Origin: Melanocharis versteri
Lineage: Eukaryota; Chordata; Aves; Passeriformes; Melanocharitidae
Length of the DNA stretch: 64,000 nt
Assembly: GCA_013397845.1 (NCBI GenBank)
Contig: VZTG01006027.1
Coordinates: forward strand, 758,278-822,277
Direction of reading: 5' to 3'
Shown here piece after piece: positions 1 to 12,302 of the stretch (position 1 is the stretch's first letter; every line of letters starts with the position of its first letter). The translations under genes were made by a program, and so were the position numbers. Under the pieces are notes generated by a model. It saw only the letters and a program-made list of their open reading frames with translations. It had not been told where the DNA came from and made no database searches.

Positions 1-3000
1 GCTTGTTCTCCGTTGTTTGTGCTGTTGTAGGGTTGTTAGGCAGTGTGTGTGTATGTGTACAATATAATTGCCGTGTCAGCCTTTCTGTTTCTGGTTATCT
101 ACATAAGGAAGCAGAGAGCTGGTGGAGATGTCAGCTGTGATGTGGGTTATTAAGAACTACAAGACAGAAGTAATCACAAGAAGCCCTGCTTCCACACAGG
201 CTGTTCCCCAGAGTCGCCGGTTGCATCTGTTGTGTCGTAACCCTTCTCACATTGACTGGGGTTTTTGGTTCTTGCCAAAGGGTTATGCCTGTTTGAATGA
301 ATAAATGCTGTGTGCTGCATCTGTATTTCTCACTCTGTGATGTTTACTGTTGACAAGGTGCTGTGAACAGAAAATGACAGGCAAAGTTGAACTCTCAGAG
401 ATGTACAAGAATCAGATGTTCAAGTGCTCTTAACTAATTTGAGTCAGTCAGCAGGGATGGAAGTTGCTGCTCTGTATCATGTTTTAATTCCCTATTGTGT
501 TTCAAAGTTGAGGGCTACCAGCAAATGGAGAACTTTGCATAAATGTCCCTTTCTCTAGTCTGGGACTGGCAAAGTCTTGTTCCAGTAAGGAAGAAAAGTG
601 TCCAACAAGCCAGCCAGCCTTCAGTTTCGGGGCTGGGAAGTGCAGATAGATGTTTCTGAAAGCTAAGCACTAAGAGAAACTTGTAATTTAGCATGGGAAC
701 TGAGGAAATGGTTGCAAAGAGACCCAGCTTAGCACCTCTTCATTGAGGGAAGACTTGAGGTCCTCTAAAGATGATGGAAGGGGAGCGTCAAAGCCGATGA
801 AAAGTTGGAGCACGGGCTCTGGGTTTGGTGGGAGAGTATGGAGTGAGTGCCAGCACCTGCTCTGCCGAGCTCTGTCTGTGCAGTGGGTCATTGTCCTGGC
901 AGCTCTGCCTGCCCCGGGCTGTGTTTGACGTGCTTGGATGAGTGGATCACATCATTCCCGTTCTGCACGTGTTCTCCTCGCCGCAGCTTGCTGCGTTTGT
1001 TCGCTTTTATGCTTTAATTGTCTGCTGTCCTGGTTGGGTGTTTGCTTGGTTACTTCTTCCTTCGTGGCAAGTGAGGCCAACCAGGCGAAGTACAGAGGCT
1101 CCTTTTCCTCAGGAGCAGTAATGGATGTGCTGATTTATCTGTTCCTTCTTGTATGGCCCATTGCAAGCTGATGTGCCCAGGATCTGGTGATGTCGTTTGT
1201 CAGTCTCTGGGAAGTTTCTCTTCCCATTAGCACTGCACTTGCCCTCTGTTCCTTGCTTTCAGTTTCATGTCCCAGAGGAAACTGGGCTGGAAATGAGAAT
1301 GAAATATGGGTTTCCTTATTAAAAAGAAAATAAACCAAACCTTAAGGGCTTCCTATTGGAATGTGATGGGATTGGACTCCTATCTCTTACCCTTTGAAAA
1401 TCCCAGCTGGAATTATTTAATGTCAAAGCCTGTTATTTCGCAGTGTGAAATTCATGGCTGGCTAAGGAAGCGCTGGGGATTAGAGAGACATCACTTTGCC
1501 AGGGTAGCGTTGCTGTCACTGCAGGAGACCTCAGTGCACAAAGGGACATTGCTGGTCTGTCCTGCTTCAAAGCTGAATCTTGGGGATGAGATTCCTCAAT
1601 TCCCATTGAGGTTGCATGCTGTGTGACTGACAGCTGGATTGGGGCGGAATAAACCAGAGCGAGTAACACTTTGCACTGCCTGGGAATAGGGAAAAAAAGT
1701 GAGAGAGATGAGCAAAATGTAATCTGCTGGTTTTCTTATGTGATAGGAGGATAGTTTGCTACTGCACATCCAAAATTTCCCTGAGACCACAGTTGGGTGA
1801 TTTTGCTCATTTGGCTGCATGATAAAAGAGCCAGGTGAGATGATTACAATAATTTAATCTGCTCCAAAATTACAATAAAATAAAAATCTATGTTATGGGA
1901 TCCTGATGTCTTGCAAAGCTTTAGCTTATATAACAGCACTCTCCTTAGGAAAAATCTCTAAGTTTTGGAGGATGTCTTCTCAGTTTCAAAGCAGTTGTAT
2001 AAAGAAAAAACAGCATATTTAAACAGGATACTGGGTAACCGCTAAATGCTTTTTTGTCCCTCTGATCCAGGATGAATATTTTAAGTAGGCATCAATGTTT
2101 GTGTTAGGGATCCATAAAGGACTTAAGCGAAACAGGAGCTGGTGGCTGGATGTGCACTGACTGCTGAGGTGTTAACAAGGTGTTGTTTCTGAGACTCATA
2201 AATCAGCAGTGCTTAAGGTGATGGCAGGAGAGAGAAGAGCAACTCTGTAACATTAAAAGAATAACCTTTCTGGCCTCTTTTTCTAAACTGTTGATCTCTC
2301 TATAAAAGAGGATTTGCCCTGCTGTTCTAATAAGAGTGATAATATATGTGTAATTAGAATTTAATAATTATTAGTGTGGCTGGATCTACTGCATAAGCTG
2401 GTTCAAGTGATTGTGTAACCTTTGCATTGTGTTCATTATCTAATGTTAAAATAACAGCTGGAAGTTGAGAGACTGACATGCAGTTTTAAAATTACAGAGC
2501 TTGAAATTGCTGCTGTCTGTAAACATATGAAAATCTATTAATGACCTTTGAGCTCTCTGACTGAAAATGTTTCGTAACACAGAATACATTAAAATTGCCT
2601 GCTACTATAGCCTAGGTTTCCCATTTCTCAGCAATTGCCTAGGATATAAATGAATGTTTTGCCTCTGCCACAGATATCAGGCTATTTGAAACTCTTGTAG
2701 GAAGCCCTAAGGATATATTGAAGTATTTGGCTGCTTGTTGTTTGTTCGAGCAAACCGGTTATAGAAGAGCTGCTCAGGAGCACGTGGTGTGCTCAGTCCC
2801 ATCTCTGCTGCCCAGACTGACAGCTGCAGGCCTGCAGTGTGCAATGCTTCTCTCCAGCAGCACGTGAGCAGGAGCAGGGGTGGCCAGGGTGGCACAGATG
2901 CATCGTCCTGGGCTTTTTCATTAGCACGTGTGACATTTCGATAGTTAGAAAGGCATCTCTCTCCTGCTGGAAGTCATCCTGCTCAGAGCTTTCCCCTTAG

Positions 3001-3240
3001 GTTGCAGTAATGTGCTACGGGCAGCTGTTTCTGGAGGAGGCTGGCTCCTACATATTTCTTCTTGTTGAACCGCTTATATTTCTTGTCGTTTGTTTCCCAG
3101 CCAGAAGAAACTACCAGAGGACTAATTATTGAATACACATTCTCGAGCTCATGACAGCTGAACTGAAAATTGTTGCCTACCACTGAGGGCAACTGCAGAG
3201 TTGGTAAAAAAATGCCTCCGGTGTCATAGCGTTTAAACAT
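1..3240. other. Unique intronic sequence
   Basis: No gene, RNA gene or recognisable repeat seen. The part from about 2256 to 2660 is AT-rich with TAATTAG at 2351-2357 and a palindromic AATAATTATT at 2363-2372, the kind of composition seen in conserved non-coding enhancers. Confidence 0.6.
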
Positions 3241-3317
3241 AAATTAATTTATAACGCAGCACCAGGGATCAGGATATGGCTGTTTTTATTTCTGGAGACT
3301 CTCACCCCTGCTGCAGC

Positions 3318-3375
3318 GTTGGCAGGAGCGAGTTTGCGAGCGCTCACCTCTCTTGGCGCGGCGCTCGCTGGCTTT
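3318..3375. other. Small CpG-rich patch
   Basis: A short run with clustered CpG (GAGCGAGTTTGCGAGCGC, then GGCGCGGCGCTCGC) in otherwise CpG-poor intron. It is far too short to be a standard CpG island. It could be a remnant of an element or a small unmethylated regulatory site. No TATA-like or exon structure is evident beside it. Confidence 0.4.
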
Positions 3376-3660
3376 GTGCGGGCTGTGTCAAACTGCAGGG
3401 CTGGCAGCCTGCTCTGCTGGAGCTGAGGAGCCTTCACCCCTCTGTTCTGCAGCAGCGTTGGGAACGGCACCCTTCCTGGAAGGTGGGAATAAAGAGTGTA
3501 GGCTGGGAGCAGAGTCTTGAAACGTCTGCAGTTACTGGTAGAGTGAATGTGTTCGAGGCTGTCACCGTGTGGGAGATTCGTCTGGAGCTTTCATGCTGTA
3601 GGTGCTACTGCCTTAAGAGCAGTACAGTTCTCATGGCTGTGTTTTAGAAGTATGTACCAT

Positions 3661-5600
3661 AAAGTGAACGTGTGGTGGAATCCTAAAAAATAGAGAAAAA
3701 CTTCGTATTTAGCGGGTGGAAGCTTTGAATTACTTAAGAAATCAAGCTGAGGTTCTTGAAGTCATGACCAGGCTACCTACGGTTATAGCTGTATCTCTTC
3801 AGTCTCAGTATGAAGCTACTCACATGGTAGTCAGCACAATCATACTGTGGTTGTTGTGTATTTCACACGGTGAAGATCAAAACCTTAAATGCAGAAGTAC
3901 AGATAGAGGAGAGCAATTTAGGCCCCTGCCTTTGGTAAATGAGCCATGTGTCCAGTCCATCTGCCCAGCCTCAGCTTGGCTCAACTCCATTTCCAGAGTC
4001 CAGCTCATGGAAGCATGACATCCCCCTCTCAGCAGAGATAGAAGCAGTTGGGTCTTCTCCTTTTGTTTTTAATTTTGAAGAGAGATGTAGTATTTCTAAG
4101 CATTCCTGTCTATAGTAATAAATAGGCTGGAGATATTTTTACTCAACATTGAATTTCTGGTTTTGTCTGACTAGTTTAGCTGAAAATTGGTCACGATGAG
4201 AGCATCCAGCTGCCGTACCAGTTTGTGCTGGTAGGTTCCTCATGCCTTTTCCTTTGGCAGCTTTGGGCCAGCTGGGGACTGGGGGTTGTGTTACCTTCCT
4301 GGCAAGGTTGGAAATGAGGGGTGAAATGGCCACATCTGGCTTAGGGAAGGAGCTGCTTCTTCAGGTCCTGATTCTGCCACTTGGTGGGAGCTGTTTGAAT
4401 TCAGTGAGTGCCTGTTTGAGTAATCTGGGGAGACGGAAATTAGTTCAGATTAAGTGTTTAAAGGCTGCTGTGTCAAGAAGCACGTGGTTTCTGGCGATAG
4501 CAGTGTGGGCTCAGCAGTGTCCTTGGACATTGGCACACTTGAGGAATGTCTTCCCAAAACACTGGACCTGGAGCGTGTGCCTGACTGTGTTACTTGCTTA
4601 CTTGCTGGATTCCTTTGGAAATTAGTTGAGATTGATGGCCCCAGGTCACATTCTTCATGTGGGATGTTTTTGCATGGTCTGTCGCTGGTGGGATGCTGGG
4701 CAGTGTGTGGTGCTGCTGCCGTTCCTGATGGGTCCCTTGGGAAGGAGCTGCTGGGAGGATGGGAGTTGGCAGGAAGGACGTGCTCTGTGCTCAGCATTCA
4801 CACCCAGCAGTGCAACGATCAGATCAGCTGGAGAAGGTGCTGTCTGACCGGCACAAGCTCTTCCCAGCTCCTTGGAACACGACATAAACCAGGCAGGCTG
4901 AGCTCCCAATCTTGGCTGAAAGCAGCTTCAGCCAAAATGTACTTTTTATCTGCAGTGGAAGCTGGGCAGGGTGGCCTGGTGGTGCATGGGCAGCAGCACC
5001 TTTCAGCACTCCTGCAGCCTGTAAAAGCTGGGCAGGCTGCGCTTGCAATATGCCTCATTTCATCTACCTGAAAATGGTGCCCCAGCTTCCCTTCAATCAT
5101 TTAAGCTCCCTTGCTCTCTGACACACTTTCCGCTGACAGTAATTCTGTGAGCGCTCGTCAGGCATTTACTGCCATCACTGGAGGAAATACTGATGGCTTA
5201 AAATGGGATCATTTCCTCTCTGATGGACAGCGAGCACCTGTGGGAGTCCTAATAGCTGTGCAGTGTCCGTGAGTAGGCAGCGAGGAAGACGGGCGCAGCT
5301 CTCTGCAGCGAGGCACCCGCAGGCTCCCAGGAGGAAATTGGAGGAGAGGCAGAAAGTCACAGCTGGCTGCCTGTGGAGCCCGTGGAGTGAGGCTTCCAAC
5401 AGGAGATTCTGTGTATCCACCTCCCCGATGGGTGATGGTGGAGAAGGGCTTGTACCAAAAACGTGGACAACCATACCCTCGCATTCGTGCGGATTTCCTT
5501 GGCGTCTTACTAAAGTGAAGGTGTTTGCTGTGTGCATTCTTTTATTGTCCTCTAAATGACTGTTAAACACTCTGTTTCCAGGTGCTTGGTACTACTGAGG
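3661..5600. other. Intronic stretch with GC-rich part and chance ORFs
   Basis: From about 4240 to 5070 the sequence becomes GC-richer and several frames stay open together, including 127- and 205-codon frames on the + strand and shorter ones on the - strand. None of the translations resembles a protein family. Simultaneous openness of overlapping frames on both strands argues for composition rather than coding. Confidence 0.6.
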
Positions 5601-8600
5601 AGGCAGAGGACTGGATTTTTCCTTGAGTAATTGAAAAGGAAGGGAACAGTATCACCCCTTTTCTCCCCAGTTTTTAAAAACAATTACTGCTCAGCACTAT
5701 ATAATTATTTATTCACATCCCGTGCAAGCAAAAAGAGCAATCAGAGCCTCGTAAATTCAATGTGGATTGAAATACATTTAAAAGAAGAGTGATCTGACCT
5801 TCCTTTTGTTAATTTTGGACTATATTTTGTTGAAGTAACATTTGTCCAAGCTTTCTCTACTTGGTACTGTGTCTTTGAGGTCCAAGAAACAAAGGTCTGA
5901 ATTCTTGGGAGACATAACAAGTGGGCGTTCAGCAGAGGATGGCAGCTTGCTCTTCAGCTATTCATAGGTGACAGGAACGTAGCCTCTGGTAATAAATTTG
6001 AGTGTTTCAATTACAGTAAGTTTCTTGGTTCATCCACTTGTATTTTAAAGTTAAATAATGTATCATAAACCTGCAAACCGGTGTCAGCTTCAAATGTCTT
6101 AACATTTCTGAATCTGTCTTGTCAAAAAGTCATCTTATTCTTGAACTAAACATGTGACAGGGTCAGAGCAAATGTGATGCATTTTAAAAAGCAGGACCTG
6201 AACTCATCTGGAATATGTCAGCTGTGAAAGGAGAATTGCAGTCCAAGGTTAAACAAGCAAGGATTTCATTTGCAATCATTTTAATTGATATTGATTGCGC
6301 TGCTTGAATGTAGGGTCAAAGCAAGAAAGTCACTTCAAATCTAGACTCTTGTTTCTGCCTTTTAAACAGCTTTAGTGTCTTTGGCTGGAAGGTGGGGAGG
6401 CTTGAGTTATGTTTGCAATGAAATTCACAGTGGGGGAGAAGAGAGGGCTGGAAAGTAAAACAAACAAGCATGTGTTATATTACAGGAGAAGTGAGAACTT
6501 CCCCATCGGTGGAAATTGAGCTGTCTGGCTGGACATGGCAGCAGACTGCTTCCCAAAGTGCCCTGGGCTCTGGGAGAGTGAATCCGGGCTGGCCCCCTGC
6601 CATGGGGGCTTCCAGCGAGGGGCCAGCCCTTCTTCCCCACGCCTGCCCCTGGCTGCCCTCCCTGCCAGCAAACTCTGCCCCAGAGCTCGGCAGAGCAGAG
6701 CCCAAACCTCTCCCCTCTCCCACTGTTAAATGTGCTTCTACTCGTTTTTGAGATCTCCAGTTGTGTTTGCTGCCTGTTTGCCATGCTGAGTTCAGATTCA
6801 GTCACCTTGGTGTGGTCCTACCTGATACCCTTCAGTGGTCCTTTTTTCCTTCCTTATTATTCACCTGATTTCATTTGCCTGTTGACTATTCATCTCTTCT
6901 TGTGCTGGCTCCTGTTCTTGCAGTGGTTTCTTTCTCTCTATGGACCCATCTTCAAATCCATGCTTTAAAGTTAGTCTTTCATGTATATTTCTCATGTATA
7001 TCTCCAATATTATCCTTCCATTTGAATTACTTCCTCCTGAGTCCCCTTTATGGAAATAAATGGACAGTAGGGTTTGCATTAGTAGTGTTTCTGTCTGTAT
7101 TTATAATGTGCTTTGTCTGCTTAGAAAGCACGAGAACATTGTCAGCAATTGTTTCTGTGGTGCTGTTCTATAAACTGAGTATCAGGTCAATAGGAATATT
7201 TAAAAATTAACCTAATTAAAAATAAATTTGTTTCAGGTCCTTTCTGAGCCAGGATCTCTCCCTGAACTATTAAACAAACACATTTGACAGCCCTACTGCT
7301 AATTGCGTGATAAAGTTGATATAAGGATAGATGGTGCTCAGATCCTCAGGGGCTTTTCCATTGCAACTTTTTGAGAGAAGCTGGAGGCAGAAACATGGAC
7401 AAGCAGGGTCAGTTTCAGAGACAGCAGTGGTTTTTTATTTCCTTTGTGTGGATCCTTCTCCTATTTGATGTTCCAGGAGGATATTTCACATTCCCTAACT
7501 TAAGGAATAAGTGCTGCAGTGAAGAGCTGTGGAGAGAGAAGCTGGAGGCTGTTTCCCTTCTGGGAAATCAGCCCATATAATCTTCTGAAGTCGGCAGAGG
7601 CAGTGTGGCAGGAATGGAGTGTAACCAGTCCTTGGCTGAGCCTGGCAGTGTCCGCTGGGCCCTGGGGACGGGGGATTGTAATGGACTTCATTTCACACCA
7701 GGGCTGCGTTTCCAGCTGATGCTTGAGGGCTAAGGATAGTTACTTTATTATCTGTAGGTGTTATTTTTACCCTCTGCATCCCAGCAGCATACTCGAGGGT
7801 TTTCATCTGGCTGTGTGGGTTTTGGACATTTTCTCCAGGTTCTTTAAGTGTTCCCTGTGTATGAAAGGTATTTACAACCACAGCCTTCCCCTGCACGCTT
7901 TCTGAGATCTCAGAGCTGTGTAAATTCGGAGGATTAAGGCTGAGTTTGAGCTGGGCTGAGCAAACAGGCAGTGATAACTCCAGCCAGTGGATGGCTGTGG
8001 GATGTGAGCTTGTGCCAGGCTCCTCCAGGGCGGATCATTATTTCCTGATCAAACAGACCACGTGGAGTCCATTGTGCAGAAGTCTCTTGCTGTGGCATTT
8101 TAGGGGTAAGAACAGTCTCGTTCCAGAGCTGAGGGCTGTGCACCCACATTATTCCCAGCTTTACTTATAAACGGAGCAGTGTGTACCTTGAGTGTCTTTG
8201 GAAATTGCAGCTGTGCCTTGGTGACAGAAGAAAAATGGCTTTTCAGGAAGGAGTGTTCCGAGTGATTAAGGGTTCCTGCTGCAAGCAGAGGTACAATTGC
8301 ATAACCAGCTTGGGCTGAATACTGATGGAAAAAAATTCACAAGGGTTTTTATTGTGGACTCCCAAAATCTGTTGCAGAGCCTAGGTTCCGTGCTTGGGTT
8401 GCCAGCCTTTGCCAGGGTCTTTGTCAGTGGATCTTCACAGCTGCTGGTGTGCGAGGTACTCCAGGGAGAGCTGGAGGAGCTACCACAATCCCATTTTCAT
8501 GTGAGGGGTTCTCTGGTGTCTGTACATCCAAATAAACAAATAGGGAGATAGAATCTGTGTGTTTCATGGAGTGAGTAACTGCCAGGAAAGAGGCTCTGAA

Positions 8601-11600
8601 GAAAGGTCTAATTCTTCCTTATCTGTAACCATGCAGCCAATTAGAACCATCTGCTCTCCGTCTGCAGCCCAGACAGACAAGGGGCTGCAGATGGAGAGGC
8701 TGTAGCCTGCCCTGGAAGGTGTCAGAGAAATCCTGAAGTGAGGACAGGTAGGAGACAGTCCTGGAAGCAATGAGTGGTAAGGAACAAAACAGTTTTCTGT
8801 ATTCTGGAGCAAGATTTAGCAACCTCGTTTGAGGAACTGAGAAGAGAGAATGGGCCTGGATCCACCAGCCTTCCCTGGAGAAGGGGATTTACTGGACCTG
8901 TGACAGCAAAGGTAGTCAGCTCTGCAGACTCCAGGGTTGGGCCAAAACCACAAGGCTGATGGGAAAACCTGTTGACTTTGGGGTCTGACTTCACATACTG
9001 TCACTGTGTGAATCTCTAGGCTTTATATGATGTGCAGAGGGTGAAAATACCTGCTGCTCTGGGCTTGCCTGAGGGCAAGGGTCCAGTGGGGCACTTTGTC
9101 AGGAGGCCAGTCTCACCTGCAGGCTGGGATTTCTGGGTTGGAATCAGTCAAGGTGCATCAATAAACGTCCACTCTTGTGATGTGCTGTATATTCTGGATG
9201 TGCTTAAATTTTCCAGCAATTGCCTGTGCACAAGCACAGATGCACATCCAAAAATAGTAAGCTCTTGTGCTAAGTGAGGGCCCCAACTTGGAGGTCATAA
9301 ACTTTAGCAAAAGAGCAACCACTGGAAGGCTCTTTTTAGTAGAGCAAATAGAAAGGAAACAAAGGAGGCAAGAAGAGAAACCCCATTAGCCCCCTCCTGC
9401 TCTCTGCCTGGGGCTGCAGAGGTCTGCATTTAGCAGCCTGGAGAGCACCCTGCTGTCACCCTCTGTCAGCCAGGACAGCCGAGTCCAGTGTCCTGCCTTC
9501 CCAGAAAAAACTCCTGTGAGCTGTGTCCTCTGCTGGAGCAGGGAGGAACGGGGCTCTGCAGTAGGTTTTCTTGTCACACACAGGTGGCTTTGTCCCCATG
9601 GCTGCCGCAGGTCTCCCTGCACTGTCCTCCTGCTGGAGCAGCCTCGGCCTTGGGGCTCAATTCACGGCTGTTCGGAAAGTGCTTGAGATTCTTGGATGCG
9701 AGTGGCACTACAAGTAAATGAATTATTTCCTTGGCTTTGATCCAGCTATAACTGTATTCCATGAATTAATTTTGCTAGTAGCTCAGCGATGAGGCAAACC
9801 TTAAATCTCCAGACAAAATAGGGATAAAAAGCTGCATTTCGAAGTAGGGAATTTTGTAGGATTCAGTAAGGAGAAAAACACAGATTTCCAGACCAGTTCT
9901 GTGCTGAAAGGAATTGTCTGAAAACCTGCAGTGAATGTGCTGTGGGTACCAAGGGAAGACTTTCCCTAAAGCATTAACAGAGGCCCAATCACCATGTGAA
10001 ACCAGGCAGAGTTTAAACCAAAATGGTTATTTATTGGCTTTGAAGGCATCCTTAGAAGTAAATATTGCACCTCAAGCCAGGAGTGCATGATTTGCTGGTG
10101 CTCTCAGGTGGTGGCATTCCCCTGCCCCAGCCTCCTTTCTGCTCCATCTGGGGTCCTTGTCACCTCCTGCAGCATCTTCCATGCACCTGCTGTCACATCA
10201 CAAGCTGCATCTGGCTTTGTGAAGAAGTGCACGTTGGTGGTGATTTCTGTGTCTAATGTTTTGCTGAATATCACTCAGCAGACATCATTTCCATGTGATC
10301 AGTTTTTTATTAGTTACTGGAGATTAGCATTTTGATTTTTATCTCAGTAGCTTCCCAGTAAACAGCACAATATGACCTTCCTCAATTGGCATCTCGAACT
10401 GCTGCTTTAAAGTGTTTTCTTTAAACTGAAAACCAAACTGAGCAGCTAGACACTGATTTATATTCCTTGTTTTATCATGGAGGATAATACCAGACAGGTA
10501 TTTTCCTTGCTCCTTCCCTAGTTATGGACTTGGCAAGCTGAGCTGTGTTCTGGTGTGTTCTGTGCCTCCCAGACAGTGCTAGTTATTTTAATTTTGGTGG
10601 AAGGGTTGTATCTTTGGGGGTTTTGCAACTTGGTGTATCTGTGTGCTCTAAGAGGAGCCTCCAGCCCCACAGGAGCCCTGTGCAAGGTGTGCAGAGGTTG
10701 GGTGCTGGCTGATTGTCTGGGAGCCCAGGCTGGAACTGGAAACAGCTGTATTTTATTGCCGTGGTTCTAATTTCAATGTGTCTGTGACCCTAAAGTGCCA
10801 GTTCATCATCTCACTTCCCAGGGAAGGGTAACTTTAAACAAGTGAGTGATTTGGAGTGGAATCAGCATGTTGCACACTGAGGCAGTCAATTCACTAATTA
10901 AAGGAGAGGGGGAGGAAGTAATCTGGAGCAATCAGCAGGGCATTTCATTCCAGTTCCTAATTTTCCTTTTTTGTTGGGCTTCAGTTTTTGAGAGACTTGA
11001 GAGCTAATGATTTTCATGAGCTCTTTTGCAGTACTGAAGGTGTGTGCATTGACGTGAGCAGTTGTATTGTGATCTCCATTCATGTAAGATACAAATACCT
11101 GTCATGTAACTGCTTGAGTCAAAAGTGAGGCATTCAGAAAAATATCTGTGCCTGAAAGTGACAAATTTTGGCATAGTAAGCAGTGCTTTTAAGGTATTTC
11201 CTAATCTATTTACCTCACATAAAAAAATAATTGGAATAGATATTCTGCAAAACATTCCCGAAAGAATTTGGTTTCTATCCTTGAGCAGTTAATAAAAGAC
11301 ATAAGGGGAAAATGTATCTAGCTGTAGCGGCCCAATATCATAGTGATTTGGCATATTATGTCTTCAACTCCTTTTCCACACGGTGTGCCTAGAGAGAGAG
11401 TTTGGTACATTGTCACTGGGAGTTCAGCTTTCAGTCCTCAGAGATGCCAGGGATAGCAGGAGTAATTCCCTTCTCTGATCTCAGTTCCAGTGTTAATCAT
11501 TATGACATGACATACCCACTTTTAAGCTGTGCTTAGATTGTATGTTACAGCCTGGTTCAGGGCAGACACTTAACACTTAGAAGTGTTCAACCTCTGTTGT

Positions 11601-12070
11601 GTGTTTGGATCCCATTGATCTCTCTGGCTCAGGGAATGGTGGGGCTTTAGAAGTGCCTTTCTCCATATGAATGCTGCTGTGAATCAGAGACTGTCAGCCC
11701 CAGGGGGGGTCTGATGTGTTGCGTTCTGAGATCAGAAACAAAATAAAACCCACCTCTGTTTCAGCTGTACAGTTTAAGGCTTCCCTTCAGGATGCTGATT
11801 TGTTCATGTGCTGTTGACGTATGGTTTCTGAATTAATCTGAAGTGAGCTCATCTTCATACTCAGTTCCAGCATCACTGAAATTAATCAAACACATAGCCC
11901 GGAGAATATTCATCCTAATCTAATCTAAAATTACTGTTTGCGTTGTGTATGCCTAATTATTCACCTTAAATCATCTCTGGAAGAAGCATCCTGTCTTGTT
12001 TGTGTTTTTATTCAATATTTATACAGCTTAATGCTTAAAGGTAGCCACAAAGAACTTAAAGAACTTACCA
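5601..12070. other. Unique intronic sequence upstream of the exon
   Basis: No coding exon or classifiable repeat seen. The last part (about 11850-12020) is AT-rich with a run of ATTAATC, CTAATCTAATCT and CTAATTATTC motifs, which may be a conserved element just upstream of the exon. Otherwise ordinary intron. Confidence 0.6.
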
Positions 12071-12095
12071 TTCTTTTTTTTATCCTCTTTTACAG
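12071..12095 (+). other. FBRSL1: Splice acceptor of the FBRSL1 exon
   Basis: A long T-rich polypyrimidine tract ends in TTTTACAG immediately before the exon's AAG GAC ATG. It is a strong vertebrate 3' splice site and fixes the exon start and phase. The branch point was not identified with confidence. Confidence 0.88.
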
Positions 12096-12296
12096 AAGGA
12101 CATGTCACTAAAGCCTCAGGAGCGGAAGGAGAAATGGGAGAGGCATCCAGGCAAGAAACCTAGAGAATCTGAAAACTGTGTATCTGCTGAGCCAAGTGAA
12201 AATGGCCATAACAACGATGCGGGGAGCTCTGAGAGAGAGGCAGAAAGAGGCAAGGAACGGATGAAGAAGAAACTCCCCTTGAAGCTATCCAAACAG
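12096..12296 (+). CDS. FBRSL1: FBRSL1 (fibrosin-like 1) internal coding exon, probably exon 2
   Basis: This is a 67-codon internal exon, phase 0 at both ends. The acceptor is a pyrimidine-rich tract ending TTTTACAG and the donor is CAG|GTAGGG. The peptide begins KDMSLKPQERKEKWER, continues with KKPRESENC and AEPSENGH, and ends KKKLPLKLSKQ. It is rich in K, R, E and S, with no predicted fold and two basic clusters (about residues 16-23 and 56-64) that could help nuclear localisation. From memory of the family, human FBRSL1 has a closely similar segment (ALKPHERKEKWER, KKPRESENC, AEPSENG), and the paralogue AUTS2 has DVALKPQERVEK at the matching place. AUTS2-family proteins are nuclear regulators associated with PRC1.3/PRC1.5 Polycomb complexes. 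The ATG at codon 3 is internal and not a believable start, because the exon has a full acceptor. Exon 1 lies upstream of the window and the following exon was not found. The exon number is inferred from the paralogue. Confidence 0.88.
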
Positions 12297-12302
12297 GTAG
12301 GG
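12294..12302 (+). other. FBRSL1: Splice donor of the FBRSL1 exon
   Basis: CAG|GTAGGG is a good consensus 5' splice site. It falls exactly after the KLSKQ codons, where family conservation ends. Reading through the donor gives 23 unrelated residues and a stop at 12366-12368. Confidence 0.88.

Larger units (their letters stand above)
1..12095 (+). other. FBRSL1: FBRSL1 intron 1, 3' portion
   Basis: Non-coding sequence upstream of the exon. No reading frame here shows family similarity, codon bias or splice-bounded structure that would support another exon. The intron assignment follows from the acceptor at 12095. The upstream exon and promoter lie outside the window. Confidence 0.8.

Noticed and set aside
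4454..5071. 205-codon + strand ORF
   Set aside because: GC-rich sequence with overlapping open frames on both strands, no recognisable domain and no splice-bounded structure. A chance ORF is likely.
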